DNA from: Ditylenchus dipsaci
Taxonomy: Eukaryota; Nematoda; Chromadorea; Rhabditida; Anguinidae
NCBI GenBank assembly: GCA_004194705.1
Contig: SADC01000232.1
Span: 124,001-188,000 of the forward strand
Direction of reading: 5' to 3'
DNA length: 64,000 nucleotides
Both the position numbers and the translations under genes were made by a program. Under the pieces are notes generated by a model that searched no databases, was not told the DNA's origin, and saw only the letters and a list, made by a program, of their open reading frames with translations. Of the stretch, positions 53,572 through 64,000 are shown piece after piece (position 1 is the first letter of the stretch; each line of letters starts with the position of its first letter).

Positions 53572-54005
53572 GCTCTATCACGAACGTAGTGCAAGTGTAA
53601 AAGTGAGTGCAAGTGTTAATGTAAGTGTGAGTGTTAATGTTTGGCATTGTGAACACCACTTGCATTTACATTTGCACTCACCCTTTCACAGTACGAATGT
53701 AAATGTAAACGCAAATTTTAACTTATTTCATTATTTTTTAAACTCTCATACGAGGATTATCAGTCAGGCCTTATCAGTCAGGAATATTTCAATAGTAGTT
53801 TGGAAGTTTAGAAAAATCAATATTGTGTGAAAAAAAACCCACACATTTAGACACAACACTGAGAATAAGTAAAAAAAGAAATAAGTAAAAATAAGTAAAG
53901 CATTTACACTTAAGTGTAAATGTGACTGTAAATGTTTTTGGTATCGTGAACACGCCTTGAATTTACATTCACACTTATACTTCCATTAACGTTAAGATAG
54001 AACCA
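53572..54005. mobile_element. Hairpin element built of TGTAAGTGTGAGTG hexamer-like repeats
   Basis: GGCTCTATCACGAACGTAGTG and runs of AAGTGTAA/GTGAGTG at the left oppose TTACATTCACACTTATACTT and TAAGATAGAACC at the right; GTGAACACCACTTGCATTTAC and GTGAACACGCCTTGAATTTAC recur inside. Confidence 0.75.
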
Positions 54006-54194
54006 TAAATTTCAAATGAAATTCATTATGGCTCAACCCTTTTTGAATAAAAATAATTTTCAAATACCTTTTCTAATTTTGTTTGGCGGAATAATTATTT
54101 TAAAAAAATTTAATCCTTTAACAACTCAAAACAGGAAACATATAACAAAATGCACTTTATTTATTTACAAGAAATTTTTTTAGTTTCACGTTAC

Positions 54195-55165
54195 ATATTT
54201 CCTATAATAGTAGGGCCGGCCTTTATATTTTTTGATCACCCTCTAGGGAGCCCTTATACTAGAGAGGGCCTTGTGTTCATCGATATATTGGTGTCGATGC
54301 TGCTGCGAAAAAGAAAGAAAATTTGGCGCTACTTGCATATAGCCCCCCCCCCCCAAAATCAAGTTTTTTTAAATGTTCCCAAACACCTAAAATAAGACCT
54401 AAATCGCCTCAGGAGCTCGAAAGACATTATTTTTGACTTCTAGTCTATAGAAAATCGAGTTTTGGGACCACCCAAAAGTACCCTTTTTGACCATTTTAAA
54501 GGATTTCGGGCTATTTTGGGGTGTGAAAGGACCAAAAAGAGGCCAATTTTGTTCAAAAGGAGATGTTGAACATAGTTTTGAATACTGGGGCCTACCGCAT
54601 AAATAAACTCTGGCATGCATACATTTTTATGCATCCAGAGTCACTTTCGAGTGATTTGTGTCTAAGGTATGTGGGTGTGCGCATCTCAACCCCAAGCAAC
54701 CAAGCCCCTGCGCCCCGAAGGGTGCGCAGGGCTTGGTTGGTTAGAGATGCGCGCACTCACTTACTTAGACTAAATTCCAAGCAAGACTCTCGATCAAAAA
54801 TGCATTTAGAGGTACTTTTTGCCAAGTCCCATTTGAAAAACAGGGTCAAACAGGCAAAAGTCGAAATTTCAAAATGCCCAAAACTCAATTTTTTATAGAC
54901 CAGAACTCAAATAATGTCTTTTTGAACTTCTGAGGCGATTTTGAGTCGATATAGGGTGTTTTAAAACACTTAAAAAAAGTTGATTTGGGGGGGGGGGGTG
55001 GTGTGGTTATATGCAAGTAGCGTCGAAAATTTGATTTCTTTTTCTTGATGATTCGGCCATGTAGCAAATTTTGAAAATTTTACAAACGATATCAACCATA
55101 AATGTTTAACAACAATTTTCTTATATCAGGGGGCCTTTTATTACGAGGAGCCCTACTAATTGTTT
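54195..55165. mobile_element. ~0.95-kb composite palindrome with shared core
   Basis: Outer arms TAGTAGGGCCGGCCTTTATA and GAGCCCTACTA; middle arms GCTACTTGCATATAGCCCCC (54330) and GTTATATGCAAGTAGCGTCG (55005); core 54600-54860 with CTAAGGTATGTGGGTGTGCG on one arm and GCGCACTCACTTACTTAG on the other. Homopolymers (C12 and G12) sit at mirror positions. Confidence 0.9.
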
Positions 55166-55169
55166 AAAT

Positions 55170-55345
55170 CTGCGATAAACGCAGTTAAGTTGGGTAAAAA
55201 CCGCATAACCCACACCGCAAATATAAAAAACAGTGACCTCAAAACTGCTGTCACTAAGTTAAAAAAAACAGCACTTAACTGCACCTCAAAAAACCATTGT
55301 CAAAACTGAAGCAGTTAACTGTGCCGAGTTTATTCATGGCCTAGT
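55170..55345. repeat. Inverted GCAGTTAA-rich repeat
   Basis: AAACGCAGTTAAGTTGGG and CTGCTGTCACTAAGTT are answered by AGCACTTAACTGCACC and AAGCAGTTAACTGTGCC. The stretch to 56190 contains no recognised gene. Confidence 0.5.
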
Positions 55346-56493
55346 GGATTTCAAATCACTTTGAATCGATTCACAGTTATTTATGATTCAAATGAACCAT
55401 TTTATAACCGATTTTTATTTGAAACATTTGCCAATGATTTAAATTGCCAACGCTGGCTAAAATTACAGATTTCATGGCGATCACGACGTTTATGAGAGAA
55501 TACCATATGAAGTAAGCCCTACATTTTGAGTTTTCAGCTCACTAGTATAGAGGCAAAAAAGGAGCTATATTCATGTGTGTGTAAGCATCATTGGATACAC
55601 GAACAAACTACTCTCAATAACATGAACTTTGCTGTGGATATTATATAGAAGTACTTAAATACTTTAGCTGTTTTCAATTAGATCAATTTGAATTGATCAG
55701 TCAAAAAGTGCACTTGGTTATTCGGAAATATTTTTCAAGTCTTCCTAAAAGAATTTTTCCTAATATTTCTCTAATGGTCTGCATACCAAATTCTTCTTTA
55801 ATATATTGTCGCAGTGTAAATGCAGAAAAATAGAAATAATCACTTCATTGAAAGATTTTTCTAATCTTTTAACTATGAGCCAATGTATGCGCGAAAAACT
55901 ACCCTTATTTTCCAAAGTACAGGCGGATCAGATGGCACAGGTAGGTTTATTACGTCAAACTTAAGGCATGCTTCCGTTAAAACCATAAATCCCTTTGACC
56001 TCTTCTCTAACCATCTAGGAGGGGGGAAGGGATGATGGGGTCAGCGACTATTAGGCCGTAGTAGGGGGGATTATTTATGACCTTTTTTGATGAAAGGAGG
56101 TCGTTTTGACCGACAGTCGCTGCTTCACTAAAAGCTGTAGGTGAGTCGTTGCTAGTCCTATATGCGACCTCTAAGCCCTCCTCCTTATCAAAGAGCTAGT
56201 GTCATATTACCCCATCCCATATCTTTCGCTCAAGATCGTAGGCTTGGGCTTAACCGCAGCATCTAGTCATTTATCACAAGTGCTTTTGTATAAATTTTTG
56301 TTTGAGATTAGTGGTATATGTATTTTTATAAAAAATTTGGTTGATCAGCGCTTTTCTAAAAGTCAACTTTTGGTGTGGGAAAGTGTTTGAAAATAGCTTT
56401 TCTATCGTTTTATTAATTCTTCGTGAAATTATCCACCAGGATGTGCCGGTCTCACAGTTAGGGTCTCGTGTCAACTAACAATCAAGGATTAGT

Positions 56494-57274
56494 ATGGAGT
56501 TTTTGGTTGATGGGGCTACCATTTTCGGTTGGTCAGTGGGCCACCACCTATGCACATTCGGTTTAGGGTTTTCGATTCAAGCAAAGATCTTTGCGGTCCT
56601 ACTTTTTTATTTATTCATATTCAAAACCACTTACAAGGTAGGTGCCAGCACTGTGAAATTAAAAAACTTGATATTTACTTGCTTTAGAACTTTTTTTGTT
56701 TTTCGACATTAAAATTAGAATCGAATTACTGAAATGATAAACATCTTTATAGCCATCCCTGGAAAATAGCCGGGAGTTTGTTTTTGAATACTTTAGATTC
56801 CAAAAAGTCGGGAGCATCGAAAAAAAGAGTCCCCAGGCTCTATCAAAACATTTTGTGGTAGTTGTTTGAGTTCATTTTAGTGATGGAAAGAGCAGAAGAC
56901 GTTCGAATGGTCTTGAATGGATTAGAAAGACTTTCAACGATATGTATGATCATCAATTAGAAGTTCAGTTTGACCAAAGCGCCAGCCTGTATCAATTTCA
57001 TCTTAATTATCAGCTTTTCACTACGTGCACAGTCATAAAATGCAATTATTTAACGTTGAATTTCACTTGGGTGGACCCAAACACGTTCAAAGGAATTTGC
57101 AAATACTATAATCTGCGGGATTTCAATGCACTTCATTTTTCTAAGTATCATAATTGTATAAAGATGAGTCATCTGCTAGAATTTTTGCACTCTTTCCGAT
57201 TAAGAAAAAGAAGACCAAATATGTGGATTCGGCTTGAAGTTGAGCACAATGGAAGATGGGAAATCAAATTTTAA
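56494..57274 (+). CDS. Two-exon hypothetical protein
   Basis: A first exon (56494-56637) encodes a strongly hydrophobic MEFLVDGATIFGWSVGHHLC and ends ATTCAAAACCACTTACAAG before GTAGGT. The second exon (about 56881-57274) encodes DGKSRRRSNGLEWIRKTFND, LYQFHLNYQLFTTCTVIKCN, NYLTLNFTWVDP and RRPNMWIRLEVEHNGRWEIK to a stop. The 130-residue second part is open and protein-like, with spaced aromatic and Cys residues. The two exons are one base out of phase, so they may be separate genes or another lost base. I do not recognise the family. Confidence 0.45.
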
Positions 57275-57639
57275 AATATCTAAAGAAGGTATATTTATTT
57301 TGAAAAACCTTCAATATCGATTTATTATTGTAAAGTTTCAGCCGGATTATACTTTTGAGTATGCTCAAAAAAATGCAGTTTAAATATTTCTAGCATCTTC
57401 TTGCTAGTGGGCCCTGTGTCATTAGGGTCCCTTTTCATTCCCTTGCCCTCTCTATACAGCTCTTATTCCTTTGAGAATTCAAAAGTCGTCAATTCAAATT
57501 ATGAATGTTGATTAAATAATCCATGGTACCCATTCTGTGAGTCGAATTTTTTTCTTCAAAATGTGCTTTTCCACACCTAAAACATGTTTTTTTTAATCGT
57601 TTTCAGGCCTTCTAAATACGCATTTTTTCCAATCTCGAT

Positions 57640-57795
57640 ACAGTCCAATCTCGATTTCCGGCTCCCGGAGGTCGTTAAATCGAGGTTTTACTTAATAGTT
57701 CGATTCAGCGAAAATCAAGTTTATTTCGAACGGGCGGCTGAGGCTGATAGCTGAGGTAATCGTGAAGTATACCACCCTGGCTATATCGCGGGTTC
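57640..57795. mobile_element. MITE family 1-like fragment
   Basis: TACAGTCCAATCTCGATTTCC with GTTAAATCGAGGTTTTACTT resembles the short 53.4-kb copy. No right terminus is clear. Confidence 0.5.
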
Positions 57796-58799
57796 CTTTT
57801 ATCAAAGTTTGACTGCAATTTGAACAAACAAACACTATATGAGACCAGTCGTCCCAATGTGACTGTCCTATGTTAGACTTTCTTTTAAGCTTTTTTCGAC
57901 AGCCACTATTCTTGCTTCTACAGAGTGGGTATGATAGGTGCCTGCAACCCTTTGCTGATTCATTTTGTTTATTCAACAAAGTAACGGTGAGCAGCTGCCT
58001 TCTGCCTGTGGAATACTTTGATGATCACACAGTGAGAAGAAAATACTCATATAGTTTGGTGCGTTCTCAGATATCATTGCAATAAAATTTGTATTTGTTC
58101 TTTATTTAGTATGACACAAAATATACATAAAAATTATATAAAATAGTGTTTTTCAGGGCATATTAAAAAGTAGTTGGGGGGAGTGGCGAGTGTACAATGG
58201 AATAGGTCTCGATTTTTCGAGAGGGGCGGGTGGCTGCGGTGCAAATATGGGAAAAAAACTTCGCGAAAATCTATTAAACTAGATTTTCTTGTACAAAAAT
58301 TGTTAAAACCAAGAGTTGTGCTTAAAACATACTCTAGCTTAATTTTAATCATTTTAATGGTCGAAATACAACTTGAATATGAATAGTATGGATAAATGAA
58401 CAGATTGTCTTGATCTCTAGTCACTGCTCTCCTCGTAGTAAGGCGGCAAAGAAGACTCGCTCTTCGACAAGTTGGCGAGCCGTTCTCTGAGTTTCTTGTA
58501 TGCGTCGGTCATACAAACAATTTGTTTCCGTCCTGAGCTTTTAAATTTATTAATTGAACTAAAGACTATCTTTTCGGTAAAAAATCATGTAAGTCTACTT
58601 TTTGTTCAAAAAAGTCGCATTTATTTGAATGAAAACGGCATTTTCTCTCTATTTTGACTCTTAAAGTTTTTGAATTTACGTTCAAAAATAAATAAAACAT
58701 GGTTTACTATATTTATTTGTCTTACACATCTGTCACTCTTGAAGAGGTTACTGTTTTATAATATATGTGCGGTATTTTAAAATATAAGTCTTTGAAAAA

Positions 58800-58920
58800 A
58801 TTTACCGACACACTATCCTCAGAAGGAATGGCCATATTGATCCTGGAATCCGCCGCCTCTACATCATTGAGCTTGTATTCTGTGCAGTTCAAACGTAAGA
58901 TGGTATATGCGGCCACTCTT
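58800..58920 (-). CDS. Exon-like frame of unknown gene
   Basis: The minus strand reads YTILRLNCTEYKLNDVEAAD followed by SRINMAIPSEDSVS and a GTAAAT donor at about 58802. The composition and donor suggest a real internal exon, but no neighbouring exon could be joined to it. Confidence 0.3.
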
Positions 58921-59354
58921 CAATAGCTTTTCCTTGCATCTGATTACAGGCCAAAAAAATTGAACTTAGCTTGCATTACTATTATTATTTGCTCGCATAT
59001 TTGATCCAGCAACAACAAGGGACTGAAATGAGAAACTCTTAGTTTAACGATTACTCAAAAAAATTGTACATGATTACAGCTTGACACATTTTTTATCGAT
59101 GCTTTAATTTTTGTTAGTTCTTCAACACCTTGACGTTTTTAATTTTATGATTATTTTTATAGATAGGCAACAATATCTTTTTGGTGCCAAATAGAAAAGT
59201 TGTGGTCTCATTACTTTCTAAAGACAAAAATCTAAGTTTTCAATAACAATCATTGAGACCGCCAAGAAACCTCTCGAAAGACCCTGAAATCGAAACAAAA
59301 AGGCTAAACTGCCTTTAATGGAGGTCGCCCGAAAATCAGTTTGAACTACTTCTT

Positions 59355-60290
59355 TGCGCCTTTTAGCTGCTGAAACGCTAACTATAGAATGCCCCCCCCC
59401 CCATTAGCGAAAAATTTACTTTTCCTGAAGGGGAAAGGACCCATCTCATTTGATTCTCGTGCTCTGAATAGGCACGGAAACACTTTTGGTTTACGAAAAA
59501 TCAAAAAAAAAAATTTTTCGATTTGCCTTGGTCCCCCAAGGTAAAAAATTTAAGAAAATTCAAAAAAAATTTTTTTTGAATTCCGCCAAACATTTTTTAA
59601 GGGATTTAGGGCTGCAATGGAGGGGAAGGGACAGAAGAGGGCCACTTATCACACAGAGCCATTAACAAGAAAGATGTTAACATAGTTTTGAAACTGGGCC
59701 TACCGCATAAATAAACTCTGGTATGCATGCTTTTTTCATGCATCCAGAGTCACTTTCGAGTGATTGGTGCTAAGGTATGTGGGTGTGCGCATCTCAACTC
59801 CCAAGCCCCCAAGCCCTGCGCCCCCTTCGGGGCGCAGGGGGCTTGAGAGTTAGAGATGCGCGCACTCACTTACCTTAGACATGATTCAAAGAAGTACTCT
59901 TGACCATAAAATGCATATTGAGTCTCTTTTTTGCCACGGCCTAGTTGAAAAACATTGCAGGACATCCCAAGTAGTCCAGAATTCACTTTTTTATAATTTT
60001 GCCATGAAGATGGCTCCTTTATTCCCTTCCCCTCCCGACTGCCCTAAATCCCTTAAAAAATGTTTGGCGGGAATTCAAAAAAAATATTTTTTTTTGAATT
60101 TTGTTAAATTTTTTACCTTGGGGGACCAAGGCAAATCGAAATTTTTTTTTCGATTTTTCGTAAACCAAAGTGTTTCCGTGCCTATTCAGGCACGAGAATC
60201 AAAATGAGACCGGTCCTTTCCCCTTCAGGAAAAGTAAATTTTCGCTAGCTGGGGGGGGGGCATTCTATGGTGTTACCGCTGAAACATCTA
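59355..60290. mobile_element. ~0.93-kb composite palindrome, second copy of the shared core
   Basis: Outer arms carry ACTATAGAATGCCCCCCCCC (59385) and GGGGGCATTCTATGGTGTTA (60250); next ACTTTTCCTGAAGGGGAAAG and CTTTCCCCTTCAGGAAAAGT; then TTTTCGATTTGCCTTGG and CCAAGGCAAATCGAAATTTT. The core, 59690-59950, is the CTAAGGTATGTGGGTGTGCG palindrome centred on a GC-rich GCGCCCCCTTCGGGGCGC. Confidence 0.92.
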
Positions 60291-60299
60291 AAAACATGT

Positions 60300-60880
60300 T
60301 TTTAGGGCGCGGACAACCATTTTTAGATAAATGTTTTCTGTCCAAAAATCGACTTTTGCCTCGGGGATCAAGGTCAACCAACCTGAAAGGGTGCCTGGAG
60401 ACCCCGAAAAGATGGGATTGGAACATAGTTATGTTAACTGGGTCCTACGCATGAAAGAACTATGCTATGCATACATGTTATTTTCATCCAGAGTCACTTT
60501 GCAGTGGTATGTCTGTAAGGTATGTGGGTGTGCGCATTTCAACTCCAAGCCCCCTCCATGCATCAAGAGTCACTTTCGAGTGATTTGTGTCTAAGGTATG
60601 TGGGTGTGCGCATCTCAACTCCAAGCAGCCAAGCTCCCTGTGCTCCTTCGGAAGAAAAGGTGGCTTGGAGTTGAGTTGCGCGCGCTCACTTACTTACGAA
60701 TTGTCAGCGAGAAGTACTGTTGATCATAAAATGCATTCATGCTTTTTTGAAATGCCCATGTTGTAACACGGTAAAATAGTCAAAACATGGGGCTTGGTAG
60801 GTTAGAGATGCGCTCACCCACATACCTTAGACACAATTTCGAGAAACACTTTTGATCAAAAATGCATATAAGGCTTTTTT
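60300..60880. repeat. Further rearranged copies of the palindrome core
   Basis: GGTATGTGGGTGTGCGCAT occurs at 60519 and 60596 in direct orientation; ACCTTAGACACAATTTCGAG near 60822 is the inverted half. Tandem and partial copies are mixed. Confidence 0.8.
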
Positions 60881-60889
60881 GCCCAGCTC

Positions 60890-61860
60890 TAGTGACCAAA
60901 ACGGGGTAGAGCACCCTTATATAAGTGGTTTACCTTGGTCCCCAATGCAAAAGGTCAAATTTTGGTCGAATCTTTTTTTCTCAAATGATGATCGACTGCG
61001 CTCGAAAAACATGTTTTCGACACATTTCAGCAGCTAAAACGCAAAACGAACGAAAGCTAAAACGAAAAATAGTTTAAACCAATTTTTGGGCGACCACCAT
61101 ATAAGGCTTCAGGTCTGAAAAAGTGTCAGACCATAGCATGAAACAAAGTTCTTAGAGTATCATCGTATTGCAGACTTTTTGCATTACTTTCAACACAAAA
61201 AATAAGGTTGGTTTCCAAAACACGATATATTATATTTCGGTAGAATTCTTTTGCTAAATCGAATCTTGAAAAATGTATTAATTTTAATGTAGTTTAAGGT
61301 CTTTGTCCTACAAATAAAAATTTTGAAAATTCAGGTAGACTCAATGAAAAAAAATTGAAAACACGATTTCCGCTCTGTCTCCCCGTCTAGTTATGGTCTT
61401 ATTTTTCGGATGGCCAAGGCCATCACAGGGGAAAAATTGTGTTTTCATGTCATATACCAAAAATGTTGGAATAAAAACTGAGTCGTTCTGAGTTTACAGA
61501 AATTCGGAATTCGGCCTTTCCAAAAATTTATGGGCTTTTTAAAGTGTTCGAATTTCTTGACTCACACTATGAACTCCCAAAAAATGACCTATTTCCAACA
61601 AGCTAAGCTTTTCCATGCTGCAAAAAGACTTCTTTTGCTTTCAAAGGACTTTTTTCGCTGCTCTTTTTTTGTGGCAAAAATACTTTTTTGCAGAACTAAG
61701 ACTTCTTATTAGAGGACTTATTTGAAGACTTTTATTTGCTGCAAATCTTTCAGTGTTTTTGAAAATGTTGTTTTATTGTTACTGCTTTATAAATTTAGTA
61801 TTTTTCGCAAAATTTTCAATTCTTCAAATATTAAAAAGGTTACCGTGATGGCAAAAATTT
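60890..61860. other. Spacer with simple AT-rich sequence
   Basis: I recognise no protein or RNA gene. AGACTTCTTTTGC / GGACTTATTTGAAGAC iterations lie near 61620-61730. Confidence 0.4.
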
Positions 61861-61889
61861 TGTCAAGCCAGGGCCACTTAAATCTAAAT

Positions 61890-62790
61890 GTCTTCAAAAT
61901 CTTCAAGAGTATGCGCCCTGCACATCAAATTTTCTATTTCAAAGAAAAATGTTCTCTTGGGCTGTGTTATCTTAACCAGCTCGAAGTACTGAAGCTTGGG
62001 ACTGCTGACTTCGGACAACTTGCTCCGAGCTTTAAATAAATGATAGAGCGAAAATGCCATAGACAATTGGCCTCTTGATTTGAAGGCTTGGGTGTCATCG
62101 GTTGATAGTTCTCCATCAGGTCCACTTCAGTGTATTTTGGGGCAAGAAAAGTCGATTGAGGAATTTCCCACACATGAAATGTTGGACGCAAGGTAGGGTG
62201 CCAATATTTCTTGCATTCGAGCAAACCATGGGTCACTGAAATTTAAATTTTTAATCACAAAGAAACCGCCCGAGCTGTACGACCAAATTCGTATATTCTG
62301 TTTTAGCCATCTTTCAGAGGATGTTTATTTGATACTGTATTCAGAGTTATTTTGGACCCTAACATGCTGCCATCTCGGATTTCTCACACTAATCCAGAGG
62401 TCATGCCGCCACATTCTCGAGACGTGGAGGAATGTTGACGACGATCCTTCCAAAAATAATAGTTCTTGATTGCACTGGATGCGCCTTCTCTGTGATCAGC
62501 AGGTACACTTTGCATGGGTAGCACGGAATATAGCACTGCATTACAGAATTTGTTGAATGGGGGTGCTTCAATTCCCGATGCAAAGGCATCAAGGTTCATT
62601 CAGCAACACATAGATCTAATACAAGCAAATAGAACCTCAACCCCTTGTTCCCCAGGGTAGCTCTGTGGTGGCTCTCCCTCATTCTCGGGATCTCGTTTTT
62701 TGTAGTCCCTGGCTTGATCATGAGGGCAAAGTTTCTCTTGTTATCGAGCAGGTCCTGTTTCCAGGATACTGACTGATGACTGGCTGGTGG
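61890..62790 (-). CDS. Possible exons of an unknown minus-strand gene
   Basis: Minus-strand stretches with protein-like composition are 62780-62640 (ARDYKKRDPENEGEPPQSYP), 62600-62384 (ASGIEAPPFNKFCNAVLYSV, SSAIKNYYFWKDRRQHSS) and 62236-61890 (LECKKYWHPTLRPTFHVWEI, QPKRTFFFEIENL). Splice junctions between them are uncertain and no domain is recognised. Confidence 0.3.
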
Positions 62791-63404
62791 TTGAGACTGG
62801 ATTGTTGCTTCATGGGGCTGTCAGCTCCATGAAAATTTACATTTTCATCTGTAAATGTTAATCCTCGTTCATTTCATATTGAGATCAGCGACCGACTGAG
62901 CACAAATTACACTTTCAGGGCGTATTCTGCAAGTAATTAACTAAGAATTTGGGTTTTTCATCAAAATATAAATAAAAATTTATGAATCAGTAAGTTCATG
63001 ACACTGTTCGATTTTATTGATTTCTTTTTATTTCAAGTGGTATGATATTTTCTTTGTGGGTTTAGTCTCTGTACAACACATACCAAACTAATTAGGATTA
63101 ACTATATTCAACTTGATTCAGAAAAATTTTACAGACTTTGAAAAATTGCGATCAACGTCGTTTCACTCTATATAAAGTCAAACTCGGGCTTGTTACAAGT
63201 TATGAATGATTCTGTACTGGGATTTTAAATAAAATTCTGTATAAACTTTTAATTGGTATACTACAAAGTCATATTTCATAGTTACCTGAACTCCAGGTGA
63301 TCAGTTTTAAACTTTTAACCCGCTCTGGCCAGTTCTATAGACATCATGGCTTCTTTCAGCTTCAGGCATCGCGATTTCGCTGGTCTCTCGTCTGTCATTA
63401 TCTC

Positions 63405-63560
63405 AGCTTGTTCGGCCTGTATTCATCCCGCGCTGTGTAAAGGAATTTCCCATTCTCAGCAAGTTGAAACTCTACAGCTCTTTGCAATCGAATTTTCGAG
63501 TGAAGTTTTTTCCATTGCGCTTTCCTTGCTGGAATACATATTCGTAATATTTGACAGGAA
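63405..63560 (-). CDS. Exon-like frame of unknown gene
   Basis: The minus strand is open for about 50 codons: ICIPARKAQWKKLHSKIRLQ, AVEFQLAENGKFLYTARDEY and RPNKLR before TAA. It may be the last exon of the gene suggested just downstream on the same strand, or unrelated. Confidence 0.25.
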
Positions 63561-63889
63561 AAAGCTGTTTCTTCTTAAATTACTCATGACAAGCTAAACT
63601 TTCGCTAGTTTATGGACGATAATATCCCTAGTACTACTTATCTGGCATACAGTACAAAACACTTACAGATTCAGATATGCTCCACGTTGGTGCACTGCGT
63701 CAAAAATAGTTTTCCAACATTTGTTTTTTCGCCTTTTTTGACCGAGCAGATTGTTTCTAGATACAAAAAAAGAATCTCCTCACAGAAGATTTTTCGATCT
63801 TTGCACATTTGCTTTCTCACAGTTTCCACGATCATAATACTTGGTTTTCTTCATTGACTGCCTTAATATGAATAGTTAAGAGCACAGCC

Positions 63890-64000
63890 ATCGTTCGATT
63901 TAACCGCACCATGGTTATAACGACACTCCGAGAGAAATTCGGTTAGATTTGCCTGAAATAAGGCTAACTATAGCACCACTATAATGACACTTTCCTCGAG
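63890..64000. mobile_element. MITE family 1-like element cut by the window edge
   Basis: CGATTTAACCGCACCATGG, TTATAACGACACTCCGAGAG and ATAATGACACTTTCCTCGAG are the kind of terminal text found in the CAGTCGACTCTCG elements. The right side lies outside the window. Confidence 0.45.

Noticed and set aside
57692..57979. 95-codon minus-strand frame
   Set aside because: Overlaps MITE-like termini and shows no conserved features.
1..64000. CRISPR array, operon or prokaryotic defence system
   Set aside because: Spliced genes, nematode families and eukaryotic transposons throughout; the tandem repeats have no unique spacers between short conserved repeats.

Overview
The window is nuclear DNA of a nematode: AT-rich, with many small exons split by short GT...AG introns whose acceptors read TTTCAG or TTTTAG, and packed with inverted-repeat transposon debris. 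Nematode origin rests on an UNC-9/UNC-7-type innexin, two paralogous nematode-style serpentine chemoreceptors, a trypsin-like protease resembling the nematode DUF316 group, and a GH5 endoglucanase with an N-terminus of the type known from plant-parasitic Tylenchina and relatives. A tylenchid/aphelenchid-like (clade IV) nematode is my inference; the species cannot be read from the sequence.

Layout. 0-3 kb: decayed LINE reverse transcriptase, a foldback element and fragments of an unknown decayed coding repeat. 3.3-4.7 kb: degenerate Helitron helicase (minus) with a textbook 3' end (hairpin plus CTAG), invaded by a 36-bp tandem repeat. 5.2-6.0 kb: ~185-bp tandem repeat. 6.1-7.4 and 13.7-14.4 kb: two chemoreceptor paralogs (minus), the first broken by repeats, the second with one frameshift. 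8.7-11.4 kb: two-exon secreted GH5 cellulase (minus) with a foldback element in its 1.7-kb intron. 14.8-25.6 kb: mostly transposon-derived hairpins (MITEs) and one weak hypothetical gene. 25.9-32.5 kb: unc-9-like innexin (plus, about 17 exons) with a tRNA-Pro gene on the opposite strand inside intron 1. 36.2-39.8 kb: Ig/FN3 cell-surface protein (plus). 40.5-45.1 kb: trypsin-like protease (minus) that ends in a second, degenerate protease half-domain. 46.6-47.8 kb: pogo/Tigger-like transposase remnant (minus). 48.1-50.4 kb: broken 5-oxoprolinase (plus). 51-64 kb: large palindromes, a two-exon hypothetical gene at 56.5-57.3 kb, and weak exons on the minus strand at 58.7-63.6 kb.

Two themes stand out. 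First, conserved genes carry isolated one-base deletions while their splice sites and protein sequence remain intact. That looks more like uncorrected long-read assembly error than true decay, and it matters before anything here is called a pseudogene. Second, almost all of the intergenic and intronic space is snap-back DNA: at least two TA-flanked MITE families, plus composite palindromes up to about 0.95 kb that share a common core. I see no operon-like or defence-type system. The more unusual biology is the cellulase lacking its conserved HxH pair, the active-plus-inactive tandem protease, and the dense set of hairpin elements.
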